Source: Cinnamomum chago
Lineage: Eukaryota > Streptophyta > Magnoliopsida > Laurales > Lauraceae
Reading direction: 5' to 3'
NCBI GenBank assembly: GCA_038049695.1
Contig: CP142452.1
Coordinates: 30,368,501 to 30,432,500 of the forward strand
DNA length: 64,000 bases
Shown here: in pieces, positions 46,955-60,000 of the stretch
Position numbering within the stretch: the first letter of the stretch is position 1
Layout: each line of letters opens with the position of its first letter
Position numbers and translations under genes: made by a program
Notes under the pieces: generated by a model
Seen by the model: the letters and a program-made list of their open reading frames with translations, nothing else
The model's database searches: none
Told to the model about the DNA's origin: nothing

Positions 46955-49900
46955 AATCCGGGATTCGGAATCTCGTTCCGTCAGTTCCTGTGAGCCATGA
47001 AAGACTATGGTCCCATTCCCGTCAAGTTTCGAGGGCAACGGAGCCCGTTTTCTCATTTTGGGCGCTCGGAGGCTCATTTTTTAGGTTTTAAGATAATGTT
47101 CTAACCTAAAACTACGTTTCAACTGTACGGGCAAGCCGGGATTTAGAATCTCGTTCTGTCAGTTCTTACAAGTCCTGAATGAGTAGGGGCCCGTGGCCGT
47201 CAAGTTTCACGGGCAACGGACCCTGTCTGCTGATTTTGTGCGCCCGGAGGCTCGTTTTCTAGGTTTTAAGCTAACGTTCTAACTTAAATCTACGTTCTAA
47301 CTGTACGGCAATCCGGGACTCGTAATCTCGTTCCGTCAGTTCCTACAAGTCATGAATGACTAGAGGCCCGTTTCGTCAAGTTTCAGGGGCAACGGAGCCC
47401 GTTTGCTCATTTTGGGCACATGGAGGCTTGTTTTCTAGGTTTTGAGTTACCGATCTAACTTAAACCTACGTTTCATATGTACGGAAAATCCTGGATTCGG
47501 AACCTCGTTCCGTCAGTTCTTGCAAGTCATGAATGACTAGGTGTCCGTGCCCGTAAAGTTTCATGGGCAACGGAGCCAGTTAGCTCATTTTGGGCGCTTG
47601 GAGGCTTACTTTTTAGATTTAAGCTAACGTTCTAACTTAGACCTACGTTTCAACTGTACGGACCATCCGGAATTCAGAATCTCGATCCGTCAGTTCCAGC
47701 AAGTAATGAATGACTACGGACCCGTGCCCGTCAAATTTCACGGGCAACGGACCCCGTTTGCTCATTAAGGGGCCCCGGAGGCTCGTTTTCTAGATTTAAA
47801 GCAAACGTTCTAACTTAAACGTACGTTTCAACCGTACGGGCAATCCGGCAATCGAATTCTCGTTCTGTCAGTTCCTACAAGTCGTGAATGACTAGGAGCC
47901 CGTGCCCGTCAAGTCTCCCAGGCAACGGAGCCCGTTTGCTTATTTTGGGCGCCCGGACTTTCGTTTTCTATGTTTTAAGCTAACATTCTAACTTAAACTT
48001 ACGTTTCGACTGTACGTGCAATCCGGGATTCGGAATCTCGTTCCGTCAATTCCAGTAAGTCATGAATGACTAGGGACCCGTGCCCGGCACGTTTCTAGGG
48101 CAATGAAGCCCGGTTTCTCATTTTGGGCGCCCGGAGGCTCGTTTTCTAGGTTTTAAGCTAACGTTCTAACCTAAACCTAGCTTCCAACTGTGCGGGCAAT
48201 CCGGGATTCGGAATCTCGTTCCGTCAGTTCCTGTCAGCCATGAATGACAAGAGTCCTGTGCCCGTCAGGTTTCACGGTCAACAGATCCCGTTAGGTCATT
48301 TTGTGCCCCCGGAGGATCGTTTTCTAGGTTTTAAGCTAACGTTTTAACTTCAACCAACGAGTCAACTGTACGGGCAATCCGGGATTCGGAATCTCGTTCC
48401 GTCAATTCTTGTAAGTCATGAATGACTAGGGGCCCGTGCCCGGCAAGTTTCTAGGGCAAAGAAGCACGTTTTCTCATTTTGGGCGTTCGGAGGCTCGTTT
48501 TCTAGGTTTTAAAGCTAATGTTCTTACCTAAACCTACGTTTCAACTGTATGGGCAATCCGGGATTTAGAATCTCCTTCTGTCAGTTCTTACAAGTCCTGA
48601 ATGAGTAGGGGCCCGTGGCCGTCAAGTTTCACGGGCAACGGACCCCGTCTGCTGATTTTGTGCGCCCGGAGGCTCGTTTTCTAGGTTTTAAGCTAACGTT
48701 CTAACTTAAATCTACGTTCTAACTGTACGGGCAATCCGGGACTCATAATCTCGTTCCGTCAGTTCCTGCAAGTTATGAATGACTAGAGGCCTGTCTCGTC
48801 AAGTTTCAGGGGCAACGGAGCTCGTTTGCTCATTTTGGGCACATGGAGGCTTGTTTTCTAGGTTTTAAGTTAACGATCTAACTTAAACCTACGTTTCATA
48901 TGTACGGAAAATCCGGGATTCGGAACCTCATTCCGTCAGTTCTTGCAAGTCATGAATGACTAGGTGTCCGTGCCCGTAAAGTTTCACGGGCAACGGAGCC
49001 AGTTAGCTCATTTTGGGCGCTTGGGGGCTTATTTTCTAGATTTATGCTAGCGTTCTAACTTAGACCTACGTTTCAACTGTACGGACCAACCGGAATTCAG
49101 AAACTCGATCCGTCAGTTCCAACAAGTGATGAATGACTACGGACCCGTGCCCGTCAAATTTCACGGGCAACGGACCCCGTTTGCTGATTAAGCGGTCTCG
49201 GAGGCTCGTTTTCTAGATTTAAAGCAAACGTTCTAACTTAAACCTACGTTTCAACCGTGCGGGCAATCCGGTAATCGAATTCTCGTTCTGTCAGTTCCTA
49301 CAAGTCGTGAATGACTAGGAGCCCGTGCCCGTCAAGTTTCCCAGGCAACGGATCCCGTTTGCTTATTTTGGGCGCCCGGACTTTCGTTTTTTATGTGTTA
49401 AGCTAACGTTCTAACTTAAACTTACGTTTCGACTGTACGTGCCATCCGGGATTCGGAATCTCGTTCCGTCAATTCCTGTAAGTCATGAATGATTAGGGGC
49501 CCGTGCCCGGCACGTTTCTAGGGCAATGAAGCTCGTTTTCTCATTTTAGGCGCTCGGAGGCTCGTTTTCTAGGTTTTAAGCTAACGTTCTAACCTAAACC
49601 TAGCTTCCAACTGTGCGGGCAATCCGGGATTCGGAATCCCGTTCCGTCAGTTCCAGTAAGCCATGAATGACAAGGGTCCTGTGCCCGTCAGGTTTCACGG
49701 TCAACAGATCCCGTTAGGTCATTTTGTGCCCCCGGAGGATCGTTTTCTAGGTTTTAAGCTAACGTTTTAACTTCAACCAACGAGTCAACTGTACGGGCAA
49801 TTCGGGATTCGGAATCTCGTTCCGTCAATTCCTGTAAGTCATGTAGGACTAGGGGCCCGTGCCCGTCAAGTTTCGAGCGCAACGGAGCCCGTTTTCCCAA

Positions 49901-52900
49901 TTTGGGCGCTCGGAGTCTCGTTTTCTAGGTTTTAAGCTAATGTTCTTACCTAAACCTCCGTTACAACTGTACGGAAAATCCGAGAGTTAGAATCTCGTTC
50001 TGTCAGTTCTTGCAAGTCATGAATGACTAGAGGCCCGTTTCGTCAAGTTTCAGGGGCAACGGAGCCCGTTTGCTCATTTTGGGCACATGGAGGCTTGTTT
50101 TCTAGGTTTTGAGTTAACGATCTAACTTAAACCTACGTTTCATATGTACGGAAAATCCTGGATTCGGAACCTCGTTCCGTCAGTTCTTGCAAGTCATGAA
50201 TGACTAGGTGTCCGTGCCCGTAAAGTTTCACGAGCAACGGAGCCAGTTAGCTGATTTTGTGCGCCCGGATGCTCGTTTTTTAGGTTTTAAGCTAACGTTC
50301 TAACTTAAATCTACGTTCTAACTGTACGGGCAATCCGGGACTCGTAATCTCGTTCTGTCAGTTCCTACAAGTCATGAATGACTAGAGGCCCGTTTCGTCA
50401 AGTTTCAGGGGCAACGGAGCCCGTTTGCTCATTTTGGGCACATGGAGGCTTGTTTTCTAGGTTTTGAGTTAACGATCTAACTTAAACCTACGTTTCATAT
50501 GTACGGAAAATCCTGGATTCGGAACCTCGTTCCGTCAGTTCTTGCAAGTCATGAATGACTAGGTGTCCGTGCCCGTAAAGTTTCACGAGCAACGGAGCCA
50601 GTTAGCTCATTTTGGGCGCTTGGAGGCTTACTTTCTAGATTTAAGCTAACGTTCTAACTTAGACCTACGTTTCAACTGTACGGACCATCCGGAATTCAGA
50701 ATCTCGATCCGTCAGTTCCAGCAAGTCATGAATGACTACGGACCCGTGCCCGTCAAGTTTCACGGGCAACGGACCCCGTTTGCTCATTAAGGGGTCCCGG
50801 AGGCTCGTTTTCTAGATTTAAAGCAAACGTTCTAACTTAAACCTACGTTTCAACCGTACGGGCAATCCGGCAATCGAATTCTCGTTCTGTCAGTTCCTAC
50901 AAGTCGTGAATGACTAGGAGCCCGTGCCCGTCAAGTCTCCCAGGCAACGGAGCCCGTTTGCTTAGTTTGGACGCCCCAACTTTCGTTTTCTATGTTTTAA
51001 GCTAACATTCTAACTTAAACTTACGTTTCGACTGTACGTGTAATCCGGGATTCGGAATCTCGTTCCGTCAATTCCTGTAAGTCATGAATGACTAGGGGCC
51101 CGTGCCCGGCACGTTTCTAGGGCAATGAAGCCCGTTTTCTCATTTTGGGCGCTCGGAGGCTCGTTTTCTAGGTTTTAAGCTAACGTTCTAACCTAAACCT
51201 AGCATCCAACTGTGCGGGCAATCCGGGATTCGGAATCCCGTTCCGTCAGTTCCAGTAAGCCATGAATGACAAGGGTCCTGTGCCCGTCAGGTTTCACGGT
51301 CAACAGATCCCGTTAGGTCATTTTGTGCCCCCGGAGGATCGTTTTCTAGGTTTTAAGCTAACGTTTTAACTTCAACCAACGAGTCAACTGTACGGGCAAT
51401 CCGGGATTCGGAATCTCGTTCCGTCAGTTCCTGTGAGCCATGAAAGACTATGGTCCCCTTCCCGTCAAGTTTCGAGGGCAACGGAGCCCGTTTTCTCATT
51501 TTGGGTGCTCGGAGGCTCATTTTTTAGGTTTTAAGATAATGTTCTAACCTAAAACTACGTTTCAACTGTACGGGCAATCCGGGATTTAGAATCTCGTTCT
51601 GTCAGTTCTTACAAGTCCTGAATGAGTAGGGGCCCGTGGCCGTCAAGTTTCACGGGCAACGGACCCTGTCTGCTGATTTTGTGCGCCCGGAGGCTCGTTT
51701 TCTAGGTTTTAAGCTAACGTTCTAACTTAAATCTACGTTCTAACTGTACGGGCAATCCGGGACTCATAATCTCGTTCCGTCAGTTCCTGCAAGTCATGAA
51801 TGACTAGAGGCCCGTCTCGTCAAGTTTCAGGGGCAACGGAGCCCGTTTGCTCATTTTGTGCACATGGAGGCTTGTTTTCTAGGTTTTAAGTTAACGATCT
51901 AACTTAAACCTACGTTTCATATGTACGGAAAATCCGGGATTCGGAACCTCATTCCGTCAGTTTTTACATGTCATGAATGACTAACTGGCAACGGAGCCAG
52001 TTAGCTCATTTTGGGCGCTTGTAGGCTTATTTTCTAGGTTTAAGCTAACGTTCTAACTTTTAAACTTACGTTTCAATTGTACGGACCATCCGGAATTTAC
52101 AATCTCGATCCGTCATTTCCTACAAGTCATGAATGACTACGGACCCGTGCCCGTCAAATTTCACAGGCAGCGGACCCCGTTTGCTCATTAAGCGGCCCCG
52201 GAAGCTCGTTTTCTAGATTTAAAGCTTACGTTCTAACTTAAACCTATGTTTCAACCGTACGGGCAATCCGGTAATAGAATTTTCGTTCTGTCAGTTCCTG
52301 CAAGTCGTGAATGACTAGGAGCCCGTGCCCGTCAAGTCTCCCAAGAAACGGAGCCCGTTTGCTTATTTTGGGCGCTCGGACTTTCGTTTTCTATGTTTTA
52401 AGCTAACGTTCTAACTTAAACTTACGTTTCGACTGTACGTGCAATCCGGGATTCGAAATCTCGTTCCTTCAATTCCTGTAAGTCATGAATGACTAGGGGC
52501 CCGTGCCTGGCAAGTTTCTAGGGAAATGGAGCCCGTTTTCTCATTTTGGGCGCTCGGAGGCTCGTTTTCTAGGTTTTAAGCTAACGTTCTAACCTAAACA
52601 TAGCTTCCAGCTGTGCGGGCAATCCGGGATTCGGAATCTCGTTCCGTCAATTCTTGTAAGCCACGAAAGACTATGGTCCCGTGCCCGGCAAGTTTCTAGG
52701 GCAAAGAAGCCCGTTTTCTCATTTTGGGCGCTCGGAGGCTCGTTTTCTAGGTTTGAAAGCTAATGTTCTTACCTAAACCTACGTTTCAACTGTACGGGCA
52801 ATCCGGGATTTAGAATCTCCTTCTGTCAGTTCTTACAAGTCCTAAATGAGTAGGGGCCCGTGGCCGTCAAGTTTCACGGACAACGGACCCCGTCTGCTGA

Positions 52901-54021
52901 TTTTGTGCGCCCGCAGGCTCATTTTCTAGGTTTTAAGATAATGTTCTAACCTAAAACTACGTTTCAACTGTACGGGCAATCCGGGATTTAGAATCTCGTT
53001 CTGTCAGTTCTTACAAGTCCTAAATGAGTAGGGGCCCGTGGCCGTCAAGTTTCACGGGCAACGGACCCTGTCTGCTGATTTTGTGCGCCCGGAGGCTCGT
53101 TTTCTAGGTTTTAAGCTAACGTTCTAACTTAAATCTACGTTCTAACTGTACGGCAATCCGGGACTCGTAATCTCGTTCCGTCAGTTCCTACAAGTCATGA
53201 ATGACTAGAGGCCCGTTTCGTCAAGTTTCAGGGGCAACGGAGCCCGTTTGCTCATTTTGGGCACATGGAGGCTTGTTTTCTAGGTTTTAAGTTAACGATC
53301 TAACTTAAACCTACGTTTCATATGTACGGAAAATCCGGGATTCGGAACCTCATTCCGTCAGTTTTTATATTTCATGAATGACTAACTGGCAACGGAGCCA
53401 GTTAGCTCATTTTGGGCGCTTGTAGGCTTATTTTTTAGGTTTAAGCTAACGTTCTAACTTTTAAACCTACGTTTCAATCGTACGGACCATCCGGAATTTA
53501 CAATCTCGATCCGTCATTTCTTACAAGTCATGAATGACTACGGACCCGTGCCCGTCAAATTTCACGGGCAGCGGACCCCGTTTGCTCATTAAGGGGCCCC
53601 GGAAGCTCGTTTTCTAGATTTAAAGCTTACGTTCTAACTTAAACCTATGTTTCAACCATACGGACAATCCGGTAATAGAATTCTCGTTCTGTCAGTTCCT
53701 GCAAGTCGTGAATGACTAGGAGCCCGTGCCCGTCAAGTCTCCCAAGAAACGGAGCCCGTTTGCTTATTTTGGGCGCCCGGACTTTCGTTTTCTATGTTTT
53801 AAGCTAACGTTCTAACTTAAACTTACGTTTCGACTGTACGTGCAATCCGGGATTCGAAATCTCGTTTCTTCAATTCCTGTAAGTCATGAATGACTAGGGG
53901 CCCGTGCCTGGCAAGTTTCTAGGGAAATGGAGCCCGTTTTCTCATTTTGGGCGCTCGGAGGCTCGTTTTCTAGGTTTTAAGCTAACGTTCTAACCTAAAC
54001 ATAGCTTCCAGCTGTGCGGGC
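46955..54021 (+). repeat. 40-mer higher-order repeat, copy 3 (7,067 bp)
   Basis: Full copy. It is distinguished from copy 4 by CCTACAAGTC (47,342) where copy 4 has CCTAGAAGTC (54,409). Confidence 0.95.
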
Positions 54022-57000
54022 AATCCGGGATTCGGAATCTCGTTCCGTCAGTTCCTGTGAGCCATGAAAGACTATGGTCCCATTCCCGTCAAGTTTCGAG
54101 GGCAACGGAGCCCGTTTTCTCATTTTGGGCGCTCGGAGGCTCATTTTTTAGGTTTTAAGATAATGTTCTAACCTAAAACTACGTTTCAACTGTACGGGCA
54201 AGCCGGGATTTAGAATCTCGTTCTGTCAGTTCTTACAAGTCCTGAATGAGTAGGGGCCCGTGGCCGTCAAGTTTCACGGGCAACGGACCCTGTCTGCTGA
54301 TTTTGTGCGCCCGGAGGCTCGTTTTCTAGGTTTTAAGCTAACGTTCTAACTTAAATCTACGTTCTAACTGTACGGCAATCCGGGACTCGTAATCTCGTTC
54401 CGTCAGTTCCTAGAAGTCATGAATGACTAGAGGCCCGTTTCGTCAAGTTTCAGGGGCAACGGAGCCCGTTTGCTCATTTTGGGCACATGGAGGCTTGTTT
54501 TCTAGGTTTTGAGTTACCGATCTAACTTAAACCTACGTTTCATATGTACGGAAAATCCTGGATTCGGAACCTCGTTCCGTCAGTTCTTGCAAGTCATGAA
54601 TGACTAGGTGTCCGTGCCCGTAAAGTTTCATGGGCAACGGAGCCAGTTAGCTCATTTTGGGCGCTTGGAGGCTTACTTTTTAGATTTAAGCTAACGTTCT
54701 AACTTAGACCTACGTTTCAACTGTACGGACCATCCGGAATTCAGAATCTCGATCCGTCAGTTCCAGCAAGTAATGAATGACTACGGACCCGTGCCCGTCA
54801 AATTTCACGGGCAACGGACCCCGTTTGCTCATTAAGGGGCCCCGGAGGCTCGTTTTCTAGATTTAAAGCAAACGTTCTAACTTAAACGTACGTTTCAACC
54901 GTACGGGCAATCCGGCAATCGAATTCTCGTTCTGTCAGTTCCTACAAGTCGTGAATGACTAGGAGCCCGTGCCCGTCAAGTCTCCCAGGCAACGGAGCCC
55001 GTTTGCTTATTTTGGGCGCCCGGACTTTCGTTTTCTATGTTTTAAGCTAACATTCTAACTTAAACTTACGTTTCGACTGTACGTGCAATCCGGGATTCGG
55101 AATCTCGTTCCGTCAATTCCAGTAAGTCATGAATGACTAGGGACCCGTGCCCGGCACGTTTCTAGGGCAATGAAGCCCGGTTTCTCATTTTGGGCGCCCG
55201 GAGGCTCGTTTTCTAGGTTTTAAGCTAACGTTCTAACCTAAACCTAGCTTCCAACTGTGCGGGCAATCCGGGATTCGGAATCTCGTTCCGTCAGTTCCTG
55301 TCAGCCATGAATGACAAGAGTCCTGTGCCCGTCAGGTTTCACGGTCAACAGATCCCGTTAGGTCATTTTGTGCCCCCGGAGGATCGTTTTCTAGGTTTTA
55401 AGCTAACGTTTTAACTTCAACCAACGAGTCAACTGTACGGGCAATCCGGGATTCGGAATCTCGTTCCGTCAATTCTTGTAAGTCATGAATGACTAGGGGC
55501 CCGTGCCCGGCAAGTTTCTAGGGCAAAGAAGCACGTTTTCTCATTTTGGGCGTTCGGAGGCTCGTTTTCTAGGTTTTAAAGCTAATGTTCTTACCTAAAC
55601 CTACGTTTCAACTGTATGGGCAATCCGGGATTTAGAATCTCCTTCTGTCAGTTCTTACAAGTCCTGAATGAGTAGGGGCCCGTGGCCGTCAAGTTTCACG
55701 GGCAACGGACCCCGTCTGCTGATTTTGTGCGCCCGGAGGCTCGTTTTCTAGGTTTTAAGCTAACGTTCTAACTTAAATCTACGTTCTAACTGTACGGGCA
55801 ATCCGGGACTCATAATCTCGTTCCGTCAGTTCCTGCAAGTTATGAATGACTAGAGGCCTGTCTCGTCAAGTTTCAGGGGCAACGGAGCTCGTTTGCTCAT
55901 TTTGGGCACATGGAGGCTTGTTTTCTAGGTTTTAAGTTAACGATCTAACTTAAACCTACGTTTCATATGTACGGAAAATCCGGGATTCGGAACCTCATTC
56001 CGTCAGTTCTTGCAAGTCATGAATGACTAGGTGTCCGTGCCCGTAAAGTTTCACGGGCAACGGAGCCAGTTAGCTCATTTTGGGCGCTTGGGGGCTTATT
56101 TTCTAGATTTATGCTAGCGTTCTAACTTAGACCTACGTTTCAACTGTACGGACCAACCGGAATTCAGAAACTCGATCCGTCAGTTCCAACAAGTGATGAA
56201 TGACTACGGACCCGTGCCCGTCAAATTTCACGGGCAACGGACCCCGTTTGCTGATTAAGCGGTCTCGGAGGCTCGTTTTCTAGATTTAAAGCAAACGTTC
56301 TAACTTAAACCTACGTTTCAACCGTGCGGGCAATCCGGTAATCGAATTCTCGTTCTGTCAGTTCCTACAAGTCGTGAATGACTAGGAGCCCGTGCCCGTC
56401 AAGTTTCCCAGGCAACGGATCCCGTTTGCTTATTTTGGGCGCCCGGACTTTCGTTTTTTATGTGTTAAGCTAACGTTCTAACTTAAACTTACGTTTCGAC
56501 TGTACGTGCCATCCGGGATTCGGAATCTCGTTCCGTCAATTCCTGTAAGTCATGAATGATTAGGGGCCCGTGCCCGGCACGTTTCTAGGGCAATGAAGCT
56601 CGTTTTCTCATTTTAGGCGCTCGGAGGCTCGTTTTCTAGGTTTTAAGCTAACGTTCTAACCTAAACCTAGCTTCCAACTGTGCGGGCAATCCGGGATTCG
56701 GAATCCCGTTCCGTCAGTTCCAGTAAGCCATGAATGACAAGGGTCCTGTGCCCGTCAGGTTTCACGGTCAACAGATCCCGTTAGGTCATTTTGTGCCCCC
56801 GGAGGATCGTTTTCTAGGTTTTAAGCTAACGTTTTAACTTCAACCAACGAGTCAACTGTACGGGCAATTCGGGATTCGGAATCTCGTTCCGTCAATTCCT
56901 GTAAGTCATGTAGGACTAGGGGCCCGTGCCCGTCAAGTTTCGAGCGCAACGGAGCCCGTTTTCCCAATTTGGGCGCTCGGAGTCTCGTTTTCTAGGTTTT

Positions 57001-60000
57001 AAGCTAATGTTCTTACCTAAACCTCCGTTACAACTGTACGGAAAATCCGAGAGTTAGAATCTCGTTCTGTCAGTTCTTGCAAGTCATGAATGACTAGAGG
57101 CCCGTTTCGTCAAGTTTCAGGGGCAACGGAGCCCGTTTGCTCATTTTGGGCACATGGAGGCTTGTTTTCTAGGTTTTGAGTTAACGATCTAACTTAAACC
57201 TACGTTTCATATGTACGGAAAATCCTGGATTCGGAACCTCGTTCCGTCAGTTCTTGCAAGTCATGAATGACTAGGTGTCCGTGCCCGTAAAGTTTCACGA
57301 GCAACGGAGCCAGTTAGCTGATTTTGTGCGCCCGGATGCTCGTTTTTTAGGTTTTAAGCTAACGTTCTAACTTAAATCTACGTTCTAACTGTACGGGCAA
57401 TCCGGGACTCGTAATCTCGTTCTGTCAGTTCCTACAAGTCATGAATGACTAGAGGCCCGTTTCGTCAAGTTTCAGGGGCAACGGAGCCCGTTTGCTCATT
57501 TTGGGCACATGGAGGCTTGTTTTCTAGGTTTTGAGTTAACGATCTAACTTAAACCTACGTTTCATATGTACGGAAAATCCTGGATTCGGAACCTCGTTCC
57601 GTCAGTTCTTGCAAGTCATGAATGACTAGGTGTCCGTGCCCGTAAAGTTTCACGAGCAACGGAGCCAGTTAGCTCATTTTGGGCGCTTGGAGGCTTACTT
57701 TCTAGATTTAAGCTAACGTTCTAACTTAGACCTACGTTTCAACTGTACGGACCATCCGGAATTCAGAATCTCGATCCGTCAGTTCCAGCAAGTCATGAAT
57801 GACTACGGACCCGTGCCCGTCAAGTTTCACGGGCAACGGACCCCGTTTGCTCATTAAGGGGTCCCGGAGGCTCGTTTTCTAGATTTAAAGCAAACGTTCT
57901 AACTTAAACCTACGTTTCAACCGTACGGGCAATCCGGCAATCGAATTCTCGTTCTGTCAGTTCCTACAAGTCGTGAATGACTAGGAGCCCGTGCCCGTCA
58001 AGTCTCCCAGGCAACGGAGCCCGTTTGCTTAGTTTGGACGCCCCAACTTTCGTTTTCTATGTTTTAAGCTAACATTCTAACTTAAACTTACGTTTCGACT
58101 GTACGTGTAATCCGGGATTCGGAATCTCGTTCCGTCAATTCCTGTAAGTCATGAATGACTAGGGGCCCGTGCCCGGCACGTTTCTAGGGCAATGAAGCCC
58201 GTTTTCTCATTTTGGGCGCTCGGAGGCTCGTTTTCTAGGTTTTAAGCTAACGTTCTAACCTAAACCTAGCATCCAACTGTGCGGGCAATCCGGGATTCGG
58301 AATCCCGTTCCGTCAGTTCCAGTAAGCCATGAATGACAAGGGTCCTGTGCCCGTCAGGTTTCACGGTCAACAGATCCCGTTAGGTCATTTTGTGCCCCCG
58401 GAGGATCGTTTTCTAGGTTTTAAGCTAACGTTTTAACTTCAACCAACGAGTCAACTGTACGGGCAATCCGGGATTCGGAATCTCGTTCCGTCAGTTCCTG
58501 TGAGCCATGAAAGACTATGGTCCCCTTCCCGTCAAGTTTCGAGGGCAACGGAGCCCGTTTTCTCATTTTGGGTGCTCGGAGGCTCATTTTTTAGGTTTTA
58601 AGATAATGTTCTAACCTAAAACTACGTTTCAACTGTACGGGCAATCCGGGATTTAGAATCTCGTTCTGTCAGTTCTTACAAGTCCTGAATGAGTAGGGGC
58701 CCGTGGCCGTCAAGTTTCACGGGCAACGGACCCTGTCTGCTGATTTTGTGCGCCCGGAGGCTCGTTTTCTAGGTTTTAAGCTAACGTTCTAACTTAAATC
58801 TACGTTCTAACTGTACGGGCAATCCGGGACTCATAATCTCGTTCCGTCAGTTCCTGCAAGTCATGAATGACTAGAGGCCCGTCTCGTCAAGTTTCAGGGG
58901 CAACGGAGCCCGTTTGCTCATTTTGTGCACATGGAGGCTTGTTTTCTAGGTTTTAAGTTAACGATCTAACTTAAACCTACGTTTCATATGTACGGAAAAT
59001 CCGGGATTCGGAACCTCATTCCGTCAGTTTTTACATGTCATGAATGACTAACTGGCAACGGAGCCAGTTAGCTCATTTTGGGCGCTTGTAGGCTTATTTT
59101 CTAGGTTTAAGCTAACGTTCTAACTTTTAAACTTACGTTTCAATTGTACGGACCATCCGGAATTTACAATCTCGATCCGTCATTTCCTACAAGTCATGAA
59201 TGACTACGGACCCGTGCCCGTCAAATTTCACAGGCAGCGGACCCCGTTTGCTCATTAAGCGGCCCCGGAAGCTCGTTTTCTAGATTTAAAGCTTACGTTC
59301 TAACTTAAACCTATGTTTCAACCGTACGGGCAATCCGGTAATAGAATTTTCGTTCTGTCAGTTCCTGCAAGTCGTGAATGACTAGGAGCCCGTGCCCGTC
59401 AAGTCTCCCAAGAAACGGAGCCCGTTTGCTTATTTTGGGCGCTCGGACTTTCGTTTTCTATGTTTTAAGCTAACGTTCTAACTTAAACTTACGTTTCGAC
59501 TGTACGTGCAATCCGGGATTCGAAATCTCGTTCCTTCAATTCCTGTAAGTCATGAATGACTAGGGGCCCGTGCCTGGCAAGTTTCTAGGGAAATGGAGCC
59601 CGTTTTCTCATTTTGGGCGCTCGGAGGCTCGTTTTCTAGGTTTTAAGCTAACGTTCTAACCTAAACATAGCTTCCAGCTGTGCGGGCAATCCGGGATTCG
59701 GAATCTCGTTCCGTCAATTCTTGTAAGCCACGAAAGACTATGGTCCCGTGCCCGGCAAGTTTCTAGGGCAAAGAAGCCCGTTTTCTCATTTTGGGCGCTC
59801 GGAGGCTCGTTTTCTAGGTTTGAAAGCTAATGTTCTTACCTAAACCTACGTTTCAACTGTACGGGCAATCCGGGATTTAGAATCTCCTTCTGTCAGTTCT
59901 TACAAGTCCTAAATGAGTAGGGGCCCGTGGCCGTCAAGTTTCACGGACAACGGACCCCGTCTGCTGATTTTGTGCGCCCGCAGGCTCATTTTCTAGGTTT

